A stretch of DNA of 6,052 nt, taken from positions 1-6,052 of the forward strand of contig CADBRK010000135.1 in assembly GCA_902797065.1 (NCBI GenBank), given 5' to 3'. This document shows, piece by piece, positions 6,000-6,052 of the stretch; the first letter of the stretch is position 1, and the number at the start of each line of letters is the position of its first letter. The DNA comes from an uncultured Ruminococcus sp. Lineage in GTDB: Bacteria > Bacillota > Clostridia > Oscillospirales > Acutalibacteraceae. The notes beneath the pieces were generated by a model that did not search any database, had not been told where the DNA came from, and saw only the letters and a list, made by a program, of their open reading frames with translations. The translations under genes and the position numbers were made by a program.

Positions 6000-6052
6000 C
6001 AAGCTATATGGCCTAAATTAGACCAATTCAGACATTTTTGCAATAACCCGGC

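Noticed and set aside
5996..6052. C-terminus of a minus-strand protein entering from the right
   Set aside because: Two minus-strand frames are open (stops at 5996-5998 and 6018-6020), but only 11-18 residues are visible, too few to choose a frame or family.

Overview
The window looks like a chromosome segment from a low- to mid-GC Firmicute, probably a gut Ruminococcus or other Oscillospiraceae relative. This is an inference from several traits: a starch-binding CBM26-type module joined to a GH13 amylase, BspA-type leucine-rich repeats, strong purine-rich Shine-Dalgarno sites (GGAGG, AGGAGAGGTGA) and A+T-rich intergenic DNA. All recognised genes are on the + strand. No rRNA, tRNA, CRISPR array or complete insertion sequence is visible.

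Layout: (1) 1-2205 is the 3' part of a secreted-type alpha-amylase whose frame is open from base 1, so its true start lies left of the window. A strong hairpin at about 2231-2267 ends this unit and should work in both directions. (2) 2281-2309 is a perfect-consensus sigma-A promoter with an extended -10. It faces a stretch (about 2357-3120) that still reads like protein but is cut by stops and at least one frame change, so it is a decayed gene or genes. (3) 3146-4114 encodes an unusual fusion of a UPF0227/YqiA-like alpha/beta-hydrolase with BspA-type LRRs, in which the usual nucleophile serine is a glycine. (4) 4158-4799 encodes a protein I recognise as the NADAR antitoxin family associated with DarT1 ADP-ribosyltransferase toxins; no DarT is visible. 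(5) 4810-4939 holds what looks like the broken 3' end of a gene with an acidic tail, plus a 16-codon ORF that overlaps the next start. (6) 4936-5652 and 5664-5999 are two unrecognised small proteins, 11 bases apart. (7) The right edge carries two inverted repeats. One looks like a terminator for a leftward gene beyond the window, and the tail of the last ORF appears to run into this unrelated DNA.

The amylase is an ordinary polysaccharide-use gene. The rest resembles an accessory island of defence, immunity or toxin-antitoxin leftovers: a solitary antitoxin, a possibly dead hydrolase with a protein-binding LRR tail, short unknown proteins and pseudogene debris, perhaps all transcribed from the 2281 promoter. 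That joint role is inference from context. The family calls for the amylase and NADAR protein are secure, and the hydrolase-LRR fusion is fairly secure.
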